DNA of 9,826 nucleotides from an uncultured Erysipelotrichaceae bacterium (GTDB lineage: Bacteria; Bacillota_I; Bacilli_A; Erysipelotrichales; Erysipelotrichaceae), in NCBI GenBank assembly GCA_902782955.1, contig CACZPD010000044.1, positions 1 through 9,826 of the forward strand, in the 5' to 3' direction. Below, in pieces: positions 1-6,481 of the stretch. The translations under genes and the position numbers were made by a program. Within the stretch, counting starts at the first letter, position 1; every line of letters starts with the position of its first letter. Under the pieces are notes generated by a model. It had not been told where the DNA came from. It did not search any database and worked only from the letters and a program-made list of their open reading frames with translations.

Positions 1-116
1 TCCCGGCAATTCTATATGATATTTTATCAGATAATCCGTATCAGCGCTTCCTGATTTTTAAAATCCTTAAACGGGGTGTGTCCGTCATCTCTCAGAAATT
101 GTTTTATAATACGGGT
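1..116. other. AT-rich leader region before the DUF4299-like gene
   Basis: This stretch is clearly more AT-rich than the coding DNA that follows. One frame is open from the left edge into the first gene, and it contains a GTG at 78, but that GTG has no properly spaced Shine-Dalgarno sequence and the translated residues do not resemble the start of the family. A weak hairpin (ATCAG at 40-44, CTGAT at 51-55, followed by a short T-run to 59) could be the end of a transcript entering from the left; the stem is only five AT-rich pairs, so this is tentative. No complete gene is visible here. Confidence 0.4.
105..110 (+). promoter_or_regulatory. Candidate -10 box (TATAAT) directly before the first gene
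   Basis: A perfect TATAAT lies six bases before the ATG at 117. No convincing -35 box lies 16-18 bases upstream (the bases around 82-87 read ccgtca). If it is used, transcription would begin almost on the start codon and the message would be leaderless, which would agree with the absence of a Shine-Dalgarno sequence there. A chance match in AT-rich DNA is the alternative. Confidence 0.3.
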
Positions 117-1001
117 ATGAGTGCAGAAGTAATCATACGGCAGACAGGCCTGTTTAAAAAAGAACTCCCGCTGTCCGTCATTCTCGGGGAAAAGCTGGCA
201 TACGGTCATTTTGACGGCTGGCGGCTCCGGGAGAATGTGATCAAAGGCCGGGAATTCGTCATTTATGATCCTGACAGGATCGGCAGAGGCATCGGTGTTT
301 CCTGGCAGAAAGGGGAGAAGAGCGAGATCACGCTCCGTCTTCTGATGATCTGTTCCGAAAGCGAACTGCGTACGTTTTTTGACTGTGTGAAAAGGATCAC
401 TTCCTTCTGGAACTGCAGAATGTACGTGGACGGTCAGGAGATGCGTCCGGAGGAGCTGGAAAGTCAGTTCGATGACTGGCTGGCGCTCCAGATCCATTCC
501 CTGCAGGACGCGGCGGGAAGGATCATGGAAGGAGACGGCGCGACGCTGACGATGTACTGCGCCATGTGGCCGCTGTCCATGGGCAGGGAAGAAGCGGAGA
601 TGTTCAGCACCGGCAACGGTCTTCTGAAGTTTGAAGACTGGCTGCACGAAAAACAGAAGATCGACGCGTTCTATGCCAAAATATCCTTTTACAAGGGAGA
701 GGAAGGGATCCTGGGTGTCATTGTCCTGTCAGAGGGCGTGCGCGTGATCCTGCCGGCAGTGCCGCATGTGCCGCCGGGCATGGAAGATGTCCGTACCGGG
801 AAGCCCCTGGTCTGCGATCATTACCGGCTGTATCTGTTCAGCGGGTCGGAAGACAGGGAGATCGGCAGCGCGGAATACGCGAAGGGCATTGAAGCGATAC
901 CGGCGGAAAAGAAAACAAGGTATGACGGGAATCATATCCTTGTGGAACCGGTAACAAAGGAAGAACTCGAAGAGATCGCGGGACTTCGGTCCGAAGAATA
1001 A
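117..1001 (+). CDS. Conserved hypothetical protein, DUF4299-like
   Basis: This gene encodes a soluble protein of 294 residues with no signal peptide, membrane segment or recognisable catalytic motif. From memory, its opening (MSAEVIIRQTGLFKKELPL, then a KLAYGHFDGWRL stretch near residues 26-37 and an IGRGIGVSW stretch near 55-63) resembles DUF4299, a Bacillota family of about 300 residues with unknown function; this needs a profile search. The middle (residues 80-185) is rich in Glu, Trp and Phe and looks helical; the tail is acidic. I chose ATG 117 over the in-frame GTG 78 because the family-like sequence begins there and the DNA upstream is non-coding in composition. It lacks a good Shine-Dalgarno sequence. 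It converges on tcdA and has no clear terminator of its own: the hairpin after its stop has a T-run only for the opposite strand. Its role is unknown. Confidence 0.75.
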   Translation: MSAEVIIRQTGLFKKELPLSVILGEKLAYGHFDGWRLRENVIKGREFVIYDPDRIGRGIGVSWQKGEKSEITLRLLMICSESELRTFFDCVKRITSFWNCRMYVDGQEMRPEELESQFDDWLALQIHSLQDAAGRIMEGDGATLTMYCAMWPLSMGREEAEMFSTGNGLLKFEDWLHEKQKIDAFYAKISFYKGEEGILGVIVLSEGVRVILPAVPHVPPGMEDVRTGKPLVCDHYRLYLFSGSEDREIGSAEYAKGIEAIPAEKKTRYDGNHILVEPVTKEELEEIAGLRSEE

Positions 1002-1019
1002 AAAAGCCGGTCAGCCGGC
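1000..1019 (-). terminator. Rho-independent terminator of tcdA, overlapping its stop codon
   Basis: Read on the minus strand, GCCGG (1019-1015), loop CTGA, then CCGGC (1010-1006) is followed by six T (1005-1000). The stem is five G-C pairs. The TGA stop of tcdA (1013-1011) lies within the loop, so the terminator overlaps the end of the gene. On the plus strand no T-run follows, so it should act in one direction only. The other arm of the region abuts the stop codon of the converging gene at 999-1001. Confidence 0.75.
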
Positions 1020-1733
1020 AATGATGTCCTTGCATACGGCAGAGGCAATCAGGAGGCCTGCCGCGGCAGGTACGAACGGTGAGGATCCGGGAACACTGCG
1101 GCGGACGCTGCCTTCTTCCCGCAGATCGATCAGAGGTTTGATGGGCGGTTCAGCGGAATATACGACCTTGAGGGAGCGGATATTCCGCTTTTTTAATTCT
1201 CTGCGCATGACTTTGGCAAGGGGATCACCCTGGGTCTTGTATATATCCGTGATCATGAGTTTTGAGGGATCCAGCCGGCTCCCGCAGCCCATGGCGGAAA
1301 TGACCGGTATATGCATTTCCTTCGCGGCGCAGATGATATCCAGCTTGGCGCTGACGGTATCCACGGCATCCACGATGTAGTCGAACTGCTCAAACGGAAA
1401 CTCTGCCCGGGTCTCCGGAAGGTAGAATACCGGGTATTTGTTCACGGTAATGGAAGGATCTATGTCGTGGATGCGTTCCGCAAATACATCCGTCTTCCGG
1501 CGTCCTATGGTGCTGCGCAACGCGATGATCTGGCGGTTGAGGTTGGTGAAATCGACATCGTCATGGTCGATGAGGTCCAGTGTGCCGACACCGCTGCGGG
1601 CCAGGGCTTCCACCACATACCCGCCGACGCCGCCAATGCCGAAAACGGCGATCCTGGCCTGTCTGAGCCGTTCAGCCGCTTCTTCGCCGATGAGTGCCTT
1701 TGTCCTGATATACGGGTCTTTTCCGGAAGTCAT
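1011..1733 (-). CDS. tcdA: tRNA threonylcarbamoyladenosine dehydratase TcdA
   Basis: TcdA is a cytoplasmic E1-like (ThiF/MoeB superfamily) enzyme that uses ATP to cyclise the t6A at position 37 of ANN-decoding tRNAs to ct6A, improving decoding. The 240-residue product shows the nucleotide-binding loop FGIGGVGGYVVEALARSG at 31-48, the acidic strand DLIDHDDVDFTNLNRQ at 53-68, the conserved VDAVDTVSAK at 121-130, the TcdA-type SAMGCGSRLDP at 146-156, KTQGDPLAKVMRREL at 166-180, and a C-terminal GSSPFVPAAAGL at 216-227. The family is usually about 240-270 residues, so it is complete. An upstream in-frame ATG at 1769 would lie before the -10 box; ATG 1733 sits seven bases after a perfect AAGGAGG. 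It is monocistronic, with its own promoter and terminator, and is divergent from the liv operon. MoeB or ThiF is less likely because the TcdA-specific middle motifs are present. Confidence 0.93.
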   Translation of the reverse strand: MTSGKDPYIRTKALIGEEAAERLRQARIAVFGIGGVGGYVVEALARSGVGTLDLIDHDDVDFTNLNRQIIALRSTIGRRKTDVFAERIHDIDPSITVNKYPVFYLPETRAEFPFEQFDYIVDAVDTVSAKLDIICAAKEMHIPVISAMGCGSRLDPSKLMITDIYKTQGDPLAKVMRRELKKRNIRSLKVVYSAEPPIKPLIDLREEGSVRRSVPGSSPFVPAAAGLLIASAVCKDIIAG

Positions 1734-1740
1734 AGACCTG

Positions 1741-1747
1741 CCTCCTT
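1741..1747 (-). promoter_or_regulatory. Ribosome binding site that fixes the tcdA start
   Basis: On the minus strand AAGGAGG lies seven bases before ATG 1733. The longer reading from 1769 has no such site and would begin upstream of the predicted transcript start, so this site decides the start codon. Confidence 0.85.
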
Positions 1748-1757
1748 GTATGTTCGC

Positions 1758-1786
1758 ATCATATAACAAAACAGTATATTTGTTAA
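1758..1786 (-). promoter_or_regulatory. tcdA promoter
   Basis: On the minus strand TTAACA (1786-1781) and TATGAT (1763-1758) are separated by 17 bases, close to the sigma-A consensus. The predicted start of transcription is near 1751, a few bases before the ribosome binding site, giving a very short leader. Confidence 0.65.
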
Positions 1787-1790
1787 GAAA

Positions 1791-1834
1791 TCACAAATGA
1801 AAAATTTTCATAAATTTGTGAAAGAAATGTGAAA
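1791..1834. promoter_or_regulatory. Operator-like cluster of TGTGA-type repeats in the divergent tcdA-liv region
   Basis: TCACAAAT (1791-1798) and ATTTGTGA (1814-1821) form a perfect 8-base inverted repeat with 15 bases between arms, so the half-sites are about two helical turns apart. Nested inside is TGAAAA-A-TTTTCA (1798-1810). A direct repeat TGTGAAA occurs at 1817-1823 and again at 1828-1834, one helical turn (11 bases) apart. The cluster lies between the two divergent promoters, upstream of both -35 boxes. This arrangement is what a dimeric or cooperative regulator would use; the protein is not identifiable from here. AT-rich DNA makes some symmetry likely by chance. Confidence 0.4.
1803..1817. 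promoter_or_regulatory. Candidate CodY box
   Basis: AATTTTCATAAATTT matches the published CodY consensus AATTTTCWGAAAATT at 13 of 15 positions, with mismatches at the ninth and thirteenth. CodY, when present, is activated by branched-chain amino acids and GTP and commonly represses genes for their uptake and synthesis, so a site ahead of livK is sensible. It lies about 24 bases upstream of the livK -35 box rather than on the promoter. Whether this organism encodes CodY cannot be seen in the window, and the local AT-richness lowers the weight of the match. Confidence 0.4.
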
Positions 1835-1841
1835 ATCTTTG

Positions 1842-1869
1842 TTGTATTTTACCTTTAAAGAATTATAAT
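1842..1869 (+). promoter_or_regulatory. liv operon promoter
   Basis: TTGTAT (1842-1847) and a perfect TATAAT (1864-1869) are separated by 16 bases. Transcription should start near 1876, giving a leader of under 30 bases before livK, too short for a riboswitch or T-box. A GGGGG-containing ribosome binding site (1893-1897) precedes ATG 1903. Confidence 0.7.
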
Positions 1870-1902
1870 GATTTCATCTGAATAAGATTACAGGGGGAAA
1901 TT

Positions 1903-3084
1903 ATGAAAATGAACAAACTCGTTAAAGGGAGTCTCGCTGCAGTCATGTGTCTGGCACTGGCCGCATGTGAATCCGGTGCACCGAGCGGCGGCTCTTCCGA
2001 ACAGCCGGCCGGCGATACAGGCTATACAGCAGCCGGTGATCTGAGTTCCTATACGATCGGAACCGGCGGACCGACCAGCGGTGATCTCGCTGTTTACGGC
2101 GGCGCAGTCACCAACGCGGCAGCCCTGGCAGTCAAGGACTGGAACGAAGCACATGGCACAAACATCAAGTGCGAGATCCAGGATACGACAGGAGACGCCA
2201 CACAGGCAGTCAACATCTATAACAAGTTCGTCAGCGACACCAAGGTCGCAGGCATCATCGGCATGACCGTTTCCGGTGAATCCATCGCCGTCGCGGGTGC
2301 TTCTGCGGATACGATGGTCCCGATCATTTCACCGTCTGCCACAGCAGAGGCTTTCACAGCCAATGCCGGCGCGAATGTATTCCGCGCATGCTACACAGAT
2401 CCGCAGCAGGCTGCCCTGATCGCAGATTTTGCGTATGACACGCTGGGTCTGAGAAAAGCAGCTGTACTGTACAACTCCGACGATGACTATTCCGTAGGTC
2501 TGTGCACTTCCTTCGAAGAGGAATTCCAGGCAAAGGGCGGCGAACTCGCGCTGAAGTCCGAAGCATTTGGAACAGATGATACGAACTTCTCCACACAGCT
2601 GACAAAGATCGCGGCTGCACAGCCGGATGTATTATTCATCCCGAACTACTATGAAAAAGACGTCATGATCGCAACCCAGGCAAGAGATCTCGGCATTGAT
2701 GCCCAGTTCATCGGCTGCGACGGCTGGGACGGTGTCCTGGAAGTCGCTTCCGCAAGTGACCTCGCTGCCCTGGAAGGCGCAGTATTCATCAACCAGTACA
2801 GCCCGGATATGGAATCCGTACAGGCGATCATGGAAGAATACCAGGCTGAATACGGCCAGCCGATCAACTCCTTCGGCATCAACTCCTATGACGCAACGAT
2901 GTGTCTGCTGGAAGCGATCGAAGCAGCGAACAGCCTGAACGCGGCTGACATCAACGCGCAGCTGGCGAAGATCGAGCATAAGGGTATTCTCGGCACACTG
3001 AAATTCGACGAAACAGGCGACCCGATCAAGACACCTGTTTACGTAACGATCAAAGACGGCAAGTACGTATCATACGGCAAGTAA
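1903..3084 (+). CDS. livK: Branched-chain amino acid ABC transporter, substrate-binding lipoprotein LivK
   Basis: LivK is the extracellular receptor of the Leu/Ile/Val importer. The 393-residue product begins with a lipoprotein signal: positively charged MKMNKLVK, a hydrophobic stretch to residue 20, and the lipobox LAAC with the lipid-anchored cysteine at 22. A Ser/Gly-rich linker (about 23-50) follows, then a type I periplasmic-binding fold (about 51-390) with the IIGMTVSGESIAVAGAS region and the ISPSATAEAF ligand-pocket region near residues 130-150 typical of LivK/LivJ. The length is normal for the family. ATG 1903 is preferred to ATG 1909 because the GGGGG site is correctly spaced for it. 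It is first in the operon and is followed by a hairpin that probably keeps its expression above that of the downstream genes. Exact specificity (Leu, Ile, Val or other amides) cannot be told from sequence alone. Confidence 0.93.
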   Translation: MKMNKLVKGSLAAVMCLALAACESGAPSGGSSEQPAGDTGYTAAGDLSSYTIGTGGPTSGDLAVYGGAVTNAAALAVKDWNEAHGTNIKCEIQDTTGDATQAVNIYNKFVSDTKVAGIIGMTVSGESIAVAGASADTMVPIISPSATAEAFTANAGANVFRACYTDPQQAALIADFAYDTLGLRKAAVLYNSDDDYSVGLCTSFEEEFQAKGGELALKSEAFGTDDTNFSTQLTKIAAAQPDVLFIPNYYEKDVMIATQARDLGIDAQFIGCDGWDGVLEVASASDLAALEGAVFINQYSPDMESVQAIMEEYQAEYGQPINSFGINSYDATMCLLEAIEAANSLNAADINAQLAKIEHKGILGTLKFDETGDPIKTPVYVTIKDGKYVSYGK

Positions 3085-3104
3085 TTACAATCCGTTAAAA
3101 TCAT

Positions 3105-3138
3105 AAAGAGGGGAGCGGATCAAAGCTCCCCTCTTTTA
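3105..3138 (+). terminator. Intra-operon terminator/attenuator between livK and livH
   Basis: AGAGGGGAGC (3107-3116) pairs perfectly with GCTCCCCTCT (3125-3134), extendable by two A-T pairs, around an eight-base loop, and is followed by only four T before A 3138. It is a stable stem with a short T-run, so partial termination is expected. This is a common device for making a binding protein in molar excess over its membrane complex. The hairpin could also stabilise the 3' end of the livK message after processing. Confidence 0.75.
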
Positions 3139-3169
3139 CATATGAACTGCCGTTGAAAGGAGGGAATGA

Positions 3170-4054
3170 ATGTCAGGATTCAGTCAGTTTATCATGCAGT
3201 TTATCAATGGGCTGAACATTGGCTCCATCTATGCGCTGATTGCCCTGGGATATACGATGGTCTACGGCATTGCCAAGCTGATCAACTTTGCGCACGGCGA
3301 CATCATCATGGTCGGTGCGTATGTTTCCCTGATCTGCCTGAATGCCGGTTTGCCGTGGTATATCGCATGTATCATATCGATTCTCAGCTGTTCCGCTTTT
3401 GGCGTGATCATGGAAAAGTTTGCCTATAAGCCGCTCCGGAACGCATCCCGTATCTCGCTTCTGATCACGGCGATCGGCATCAGCTACCTGCTGGAAAACG
3501 CGTTTCAGCTGATCTTTACCGCCAATCCGAAACCGTATCCGTCTTTTATCGCCCTGCCGGCGCTGAAGATCGGCGCGGTCACGATCAGTGCGAACTACTA
3601 CATTACATTTATCATTTCCGTTGTGCTCATGGTGGTCCTGACCCTGTTCATCCGCAATACGAACATGGGAAAGGCCATGCGCGCAGTCTCTGAAGACGCA
3701 GGGGCGGCGCGTCTCATGGGCATCAACGTGGACAATACGATCTCCCTGACCTTTGCGATCGGTTCCGCCCTGGCGGCAGTTGCGGGTATCCTCTACTCCA
3801 ACTGTTATTCCCCGATCAATCCGACGATGGGTTCCCTGCCCGGCATCAAGGCGTTTATCGCCGCTGTCCTGGGCGGGATCGGCTCCATTCCCGGCGCTGT
3901 GCTGGGCGGATTCTTCCTGGGCATGATCGAAGCAATGGTCAAAGCGTATATTTCTTCACAGCTTCTGGATTCGATCGTCTTTGCGGTCCTGATCCTGATG
4001 CTGGTGCTGAAGCCGGCAGGCATCCTCGGAAAAGATGTCCGGGAAAAGGTATAG
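3170..4054 (+). CDS. livH: Branched-chain amino acid ABC transporter permease LivH
   Basis: LivH is one of two membrane subunits that form the translocation channel. The 294-residue product is highly hydrophobic, with about eight membrane segments. It has the family signatures GYTMVYGIAKLINFAHGD at 27-44, the cytoplasmic coupling (EAA-like) loop MGKAMRAVSEDAGAARLMG at 166-184 that contacts an ATPase subunit, and AVLGGIGSIPGAVLGG at 232-247 near the C-terminus. The length is typical. A strong AAAGGAGGG at about 3156-3163 is correctly spaced for ATG 3170; an out-of-frame ATG at 3166 overlaps it and is not used. It follows the livK hairpin with no visible new promoter, and livM begins nine bases after its stop. 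Confidence 0.94.
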   Translation: MSGFSQFIMQFINGLNIGSIYALIALGYTMVYGIAKLINFAHGDIIMVGAYVSLICLNAGLPWYIACIISILSCSAFGVIMEKFAYKPLRNASRISLLITAIGISYLLENAFQLIFTANPKPYPSFIALPALKIGAVTISANYYITFIISVVLMVVLTLFIRNTNMGKAMRAVSEDAGAARLMGINVDNTISLTFAIGSALAAVAGILYSNCYSPINPTMGSLPGIKAFIAAVLGGIGSIPGAVLGGFFLGMIEAMVKAYISSQLLDSIVFAVLILMLVLKPAGILGKDVREKV

Positions 4055-4063
4055 GAGGGGTTT

Positions 4064-5014
4064 ATGGATCAGTCATTCAAAAAACAGCTCCTGATCGATT
4101 TCGGGACAGTTCTGGGCAGCTATGCCGTATTATTCGCGCTGCAGAAATCCGGAGTCATCAATACATACTGGCAGGGCATCCTCCTGGTCGTATGCATCAA
4201 TGTGATCCTGACGGTATCCCTGAATGTCACATCCGGATTCCTCGGTGAACTGGCGCTCGGGCATGCCGGATTCATGGCAATCGGCGCCTATCTCAGTGCA
4301 TTTATTTCCAAATCGCTGCCGCTGATCCCGGCCCTGGAATTCCCGGTCGCGATCCTGATCGGCGGTCTTTCGGCTATGGCGGCAGGATATATCGTTGCCA
4401 TTCCGACCCTGCGTCTGCGCGGGGACTACCTGGCGATCATCACGCTGGCTTTCGGCGAGATCATCCGGAATATCCTGAAGAACCTGACGCTGTTCGGCGG
4501 TACAAAGGGATATCCGAATATTCCCGCTTATACGACTTTCACATGGGCATTCTTCGGCGCGGCTCTCTGCGTGCTTGCGGCCAAGTCGCTGATCGCTTCC
4601 CGCCACGGACGTTCCATCATATCCGTGCGTGAAGACGAGATCGCGGCCGAAGCTTCCGGCGTCAATACAAACCGGTACAAGATCCTGGCGTTTGTATTCT
4701 CCGCTTTCTTCGCGGGTGTTGCCGGCGCGCTGTACGCGCATTATATCCGCTTCCTGCAGCCAAGTGTATTCACGCTTGACAAATCCATCGAGATCCTCGT
4801 TATGGTGGTGCTGGGCGGCATGGGTTCCATCCGCGGTTCCATCATTTCGGCAACGGTCCTGACGGTACTGCCGGAGCTGCTGAGATCGTTCAGCGATTAC
4901 AGGATGCTGATGTATTCCATCGTCCTGATCGTAATGATGCTGGCGAAGCATTCCGCTTCCGGGCGGATCATGTTCCGGCCTGCCGGGGATAAGACACAGG
5001 AGGCAGAGACATGA
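4064..5014 (+). CDS. livM: Branched-chain amino acid ABC transporter permease LivM
   Basis: LivM is the second membrane subunit, partner of LivH. The product has 316 residues and multiple membrane segments. Family motifs are SLNVTSGFLGELALGHAGF at 52-70 with a following AIGAY, LRLRGDYLAIITLAFGEI at 116-133, the coupling loop HGRSIISVREDEIAAEASG at 181-199, and VVLGGMGSIRGSIIS at 248-262. The glycine-rich GGTKGYPNIP at 145-154 corresponds to the GGPDGIxGIP stretch seen in many homologues. A GGAGGGG ribosome binding site lies just before ATG 4064. Its stop overlaps the livG start by four bases (ATGA at 5011-5014), so the two are translationally coupled. Confidence 0.94.
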   Translation: MDQSFKKQLLIDFGTVLGSYAVLFALQKSGVINTYWQGILLVVCINVILTVSLNVTSGFLGELALGHAGFMAIGAYLSAFISKSLPLIPALEFPVAILIGGLSAMAAGYIVAIPTLRLRGDYLAIITLAFGEIIRNILKNLTLFGGTKGYPNIPAYTTFTWAFFGAALCVLAAKSLIASRHGRSIISVREDEIAAEASGVNTNRYKILAFVFSAFFAGVAGALYAHYIRFLQPSVFTLDKSIEILVMVVLGGMGSIRGSIISATVLTVLPELLRSFSDYRMLMYSIVLIVMMLAKHSASGRIMFRPAGDKTQEAET

Positions 5015-5772
5015 CGAACGTACTGGAAGTAAGGGATCTCGGCATCAATTTCGGCGGTCTGCGTGCCGTCGACGGTCTCAATCTGACCATCGAACCGGGA
5101 CAGCTGTACGGCCTGATCGGGCCAAACGGCGCCGGCAAGACGACAGTGTTCAATATGCTGACGGGTGTATATCTGCCCAGTGACGGGACGATCGAATTGT
5201 ACGGCGAGAACATCGTCGGCAAAAAACCGCACCAGATCGCCCGTATGGGCATTGCCAGGACATTCCAGAACATCCGTCTGTTCAAGGACCTGACGGTAAA
5301 GGAAAACGTCCTGATCTCACTGGATACGCAGGCGGACTACAGCCTTCTGACAGGCGTCCTGAAACTGCCGCGCTTCCATGCGCAGGAAACAGCGATGGAT
5401 GAAGAGGCGATGCGTTTATTATCCGTATTTGAACTGCAGGATGACGCGGACAAGCTGGCAAGGAATCTGCCATACGGCAAACAGCGTGAGCTGGAGATCG
5501 TACGGGCACTGGGAACACATCCGAAACTGCTCCTGCTGGATGAACCGGCAGCGGGCATGAACCCGCAGGAAACGCAGAACCTGATGGATACGATCCGTAC
5601 CGTCAGGGAACAGTTTGATATAGCCATCCTCCTGATCGAGCATGATATGAAGCTGGTCATGGGGATCTGTGAAAAGATCACCGTACTGAACTACGGCACG
5701 ATGCTGGCATGCGGCACACCGGCCGAGATCCAGGCTGACAAGAACGTGATCAAGGCCTATCTGGGAGAATAA
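5011..5772 (+). CDS. livG: Branched-chain amino acid ABC transporter ATP-binding protein LivG
   Basis: LivG is one of the two cytoplasmic ATPases that power the importer, paired with LivF. The 253-residue protein has the Walker A loop GPNGAGKTT at 37-45, Q-loop glutamine 86 in RTFQNIRLF, the ABC signature LPYGKQR at 153-159, Walker B LLLLDEP at 173-179 with the following AAGMNPQE typical of LivG, and the switch histidine at 211 in IEHDM. The signature has lysine where LivG proteins often have glutamine, a conservative-looking variation; the glycine needed for ATP contact is kept. AGGAGG at 4998-5003 serves ATG 5011, which overlaps the livM stop. livF begins three bases after its stop. Confidence 0.95.
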   Translation: MTNVLEVRDLGINFGGLRAVDGLNLTIEPGQLYGLIGPNGAGKTTVFNMLTGVYLPSDGTIELYGENIVGKKPHQIARMGIARTFQNIRLFKDLTVKENVLISLDTQADYSLLTGVLKLPRFHAQETAMDEEAMRLLSVFELQDDADKLARNLPYGKQRELEIVRALGTHPKLLLLDEPAAGMNPQETQNLMDTIRTVREQFDIAILLIEHDMKLVMGICEKITVLNYGTMLACGTPAEIQADKNVIKAYLGE

Positions 5773-5775
5773 GTT

Positions 5776-6480
5776 ATGCTGAAAGTTGAAAACCTGGTTG
5801 TAAAATACGGCATGATCGAAGCCATCAAGGGCATCTCCTTCGAGGTCAGGGACGGCGAGATCGTGACGCTGATCGGTGCCAACGGCGCCGGCAAGACAAC
5901 GACGATGCATACGATTTCCGGTCTGATCCGTCCGGCATCGGGAACGATCTATATGGACGGACAGGATATCACCAAGGTACCTTCGCACCGCATCGTTTCC
6001 ATGGGCCTCGCGCAGGTCCCGGAAAGACGGCGTGTATTTGCCCAGCAGACCGTGGAGGAAAACCTGATCCTGGGCGCATTTACGCGGAAGGATACGGAAG
6101 GGATCAAAGAAGACATGCACAAGGTCTTCGAACGCTTCCCGCGTCTGGAAGAGAGAAGGAAGCAGCTGGCCGGTACGCTCTCCGGCGGTGAACAGCAGAT
6201 GCTGGCAATGGGCAGGGCGCTGATGGCAAAGCCGAAGATCCTCCTGATGGATGAACCGTCCATGGGTCTTTCGCCGCTGCTGGTGCGCGAGATCTTCCGC
6301 ATCATCGAAGACATTCATAAAAACGGGACGACCGTCCTGCTGGTGGAACAGAATGCCCGCATGGCGCTTGCGGTAGCCGACAGGGCGTATGTGCTGGAAA
6401 CCGGAAAGATCACGCTGGAAGGAACCGGCAGTGAACTGGCAAAAAGCGAAAAGGTCAGAAAGGCGTATCTGGGAGGATAA
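5776..6480 (+). CDS. livF: Branched-chain amino acid ABC transporter ATP-binding protein LivF
   Basis: LivF is the second ATPase of the importer. The product has 234 residues, the usual length. It has Walker A GANGAGKTT at 34-42, the LivF-diagnostic VPERRRVF at 81-88, the ABC signature LSGGEQQ at 135-141, Walker B ILLMDEP at 155-161 followed by SMGLSP, and VEQNAR at 190-195 in which glutamine replaces the usual switch histidine, as is normal for LivF. The asymmetric pair (LivG with histidine, LivF with glutamine) suggests one dominant hydrolysis site, by analogy with other heterodimeric ABC ATPases. Its last codons contain the ribosome binding site of the next gene, so expression of the CBS-ACT protein is tied to livF. 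Confidence 0.95.
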   Translation: MLKVENLVVKYGMIEAIKGISFEVRDGEIVTLIGANGAGKTTTMHTISGLIRPASGTIYMDGQDITKVPSHRIVSMGLAQVPERRRVFAQQTVEENLILGAFTRKDTEGIKEDMHKVFERFPRLEERRKQLAGTLSGGEQQMLAMGRALMAKPKILLMDEPSMGLSPLLVREIFRIIEDIHKNGTTVLLVEQNARMALAVADRAYVLETGKITLEGTGSELAKSEKVRKAYLGG

Positions 6481-6481
6481 A

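Noticed and set aside
1311..1800. Plus-strand open frames over tcdA, up to 151 codons
   Set aside because: They overlap a complete TcdA with promoter, ribosome binding site and terminator on the minus strand, and show no family resemblance.
1876..1902. A riboswitch or T-box leader before livK
   Set aside because: The predicted leader is under 30 bases and holds little beyond the ribosome binding site.
4130..4951. 273-codon open frame on the minus strand opposite livM
   Set aside because: It lies wholly within livM, and its product is rich in His, Gln, Arg and Asp without any recognisable domain. Similar long minus-strand frames occur opposite livG/livF, the CBS-ACT gene and the MFS gene, so they reflect codon usage of the real genes.
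5419..6318. 299-codon open frame on the minus strand opposite livG and livF
   Set aside because: It spans the junction of two certain ABC ATPase genes with intact motifs, and its product has no domain-like pattern; a shadow frame.
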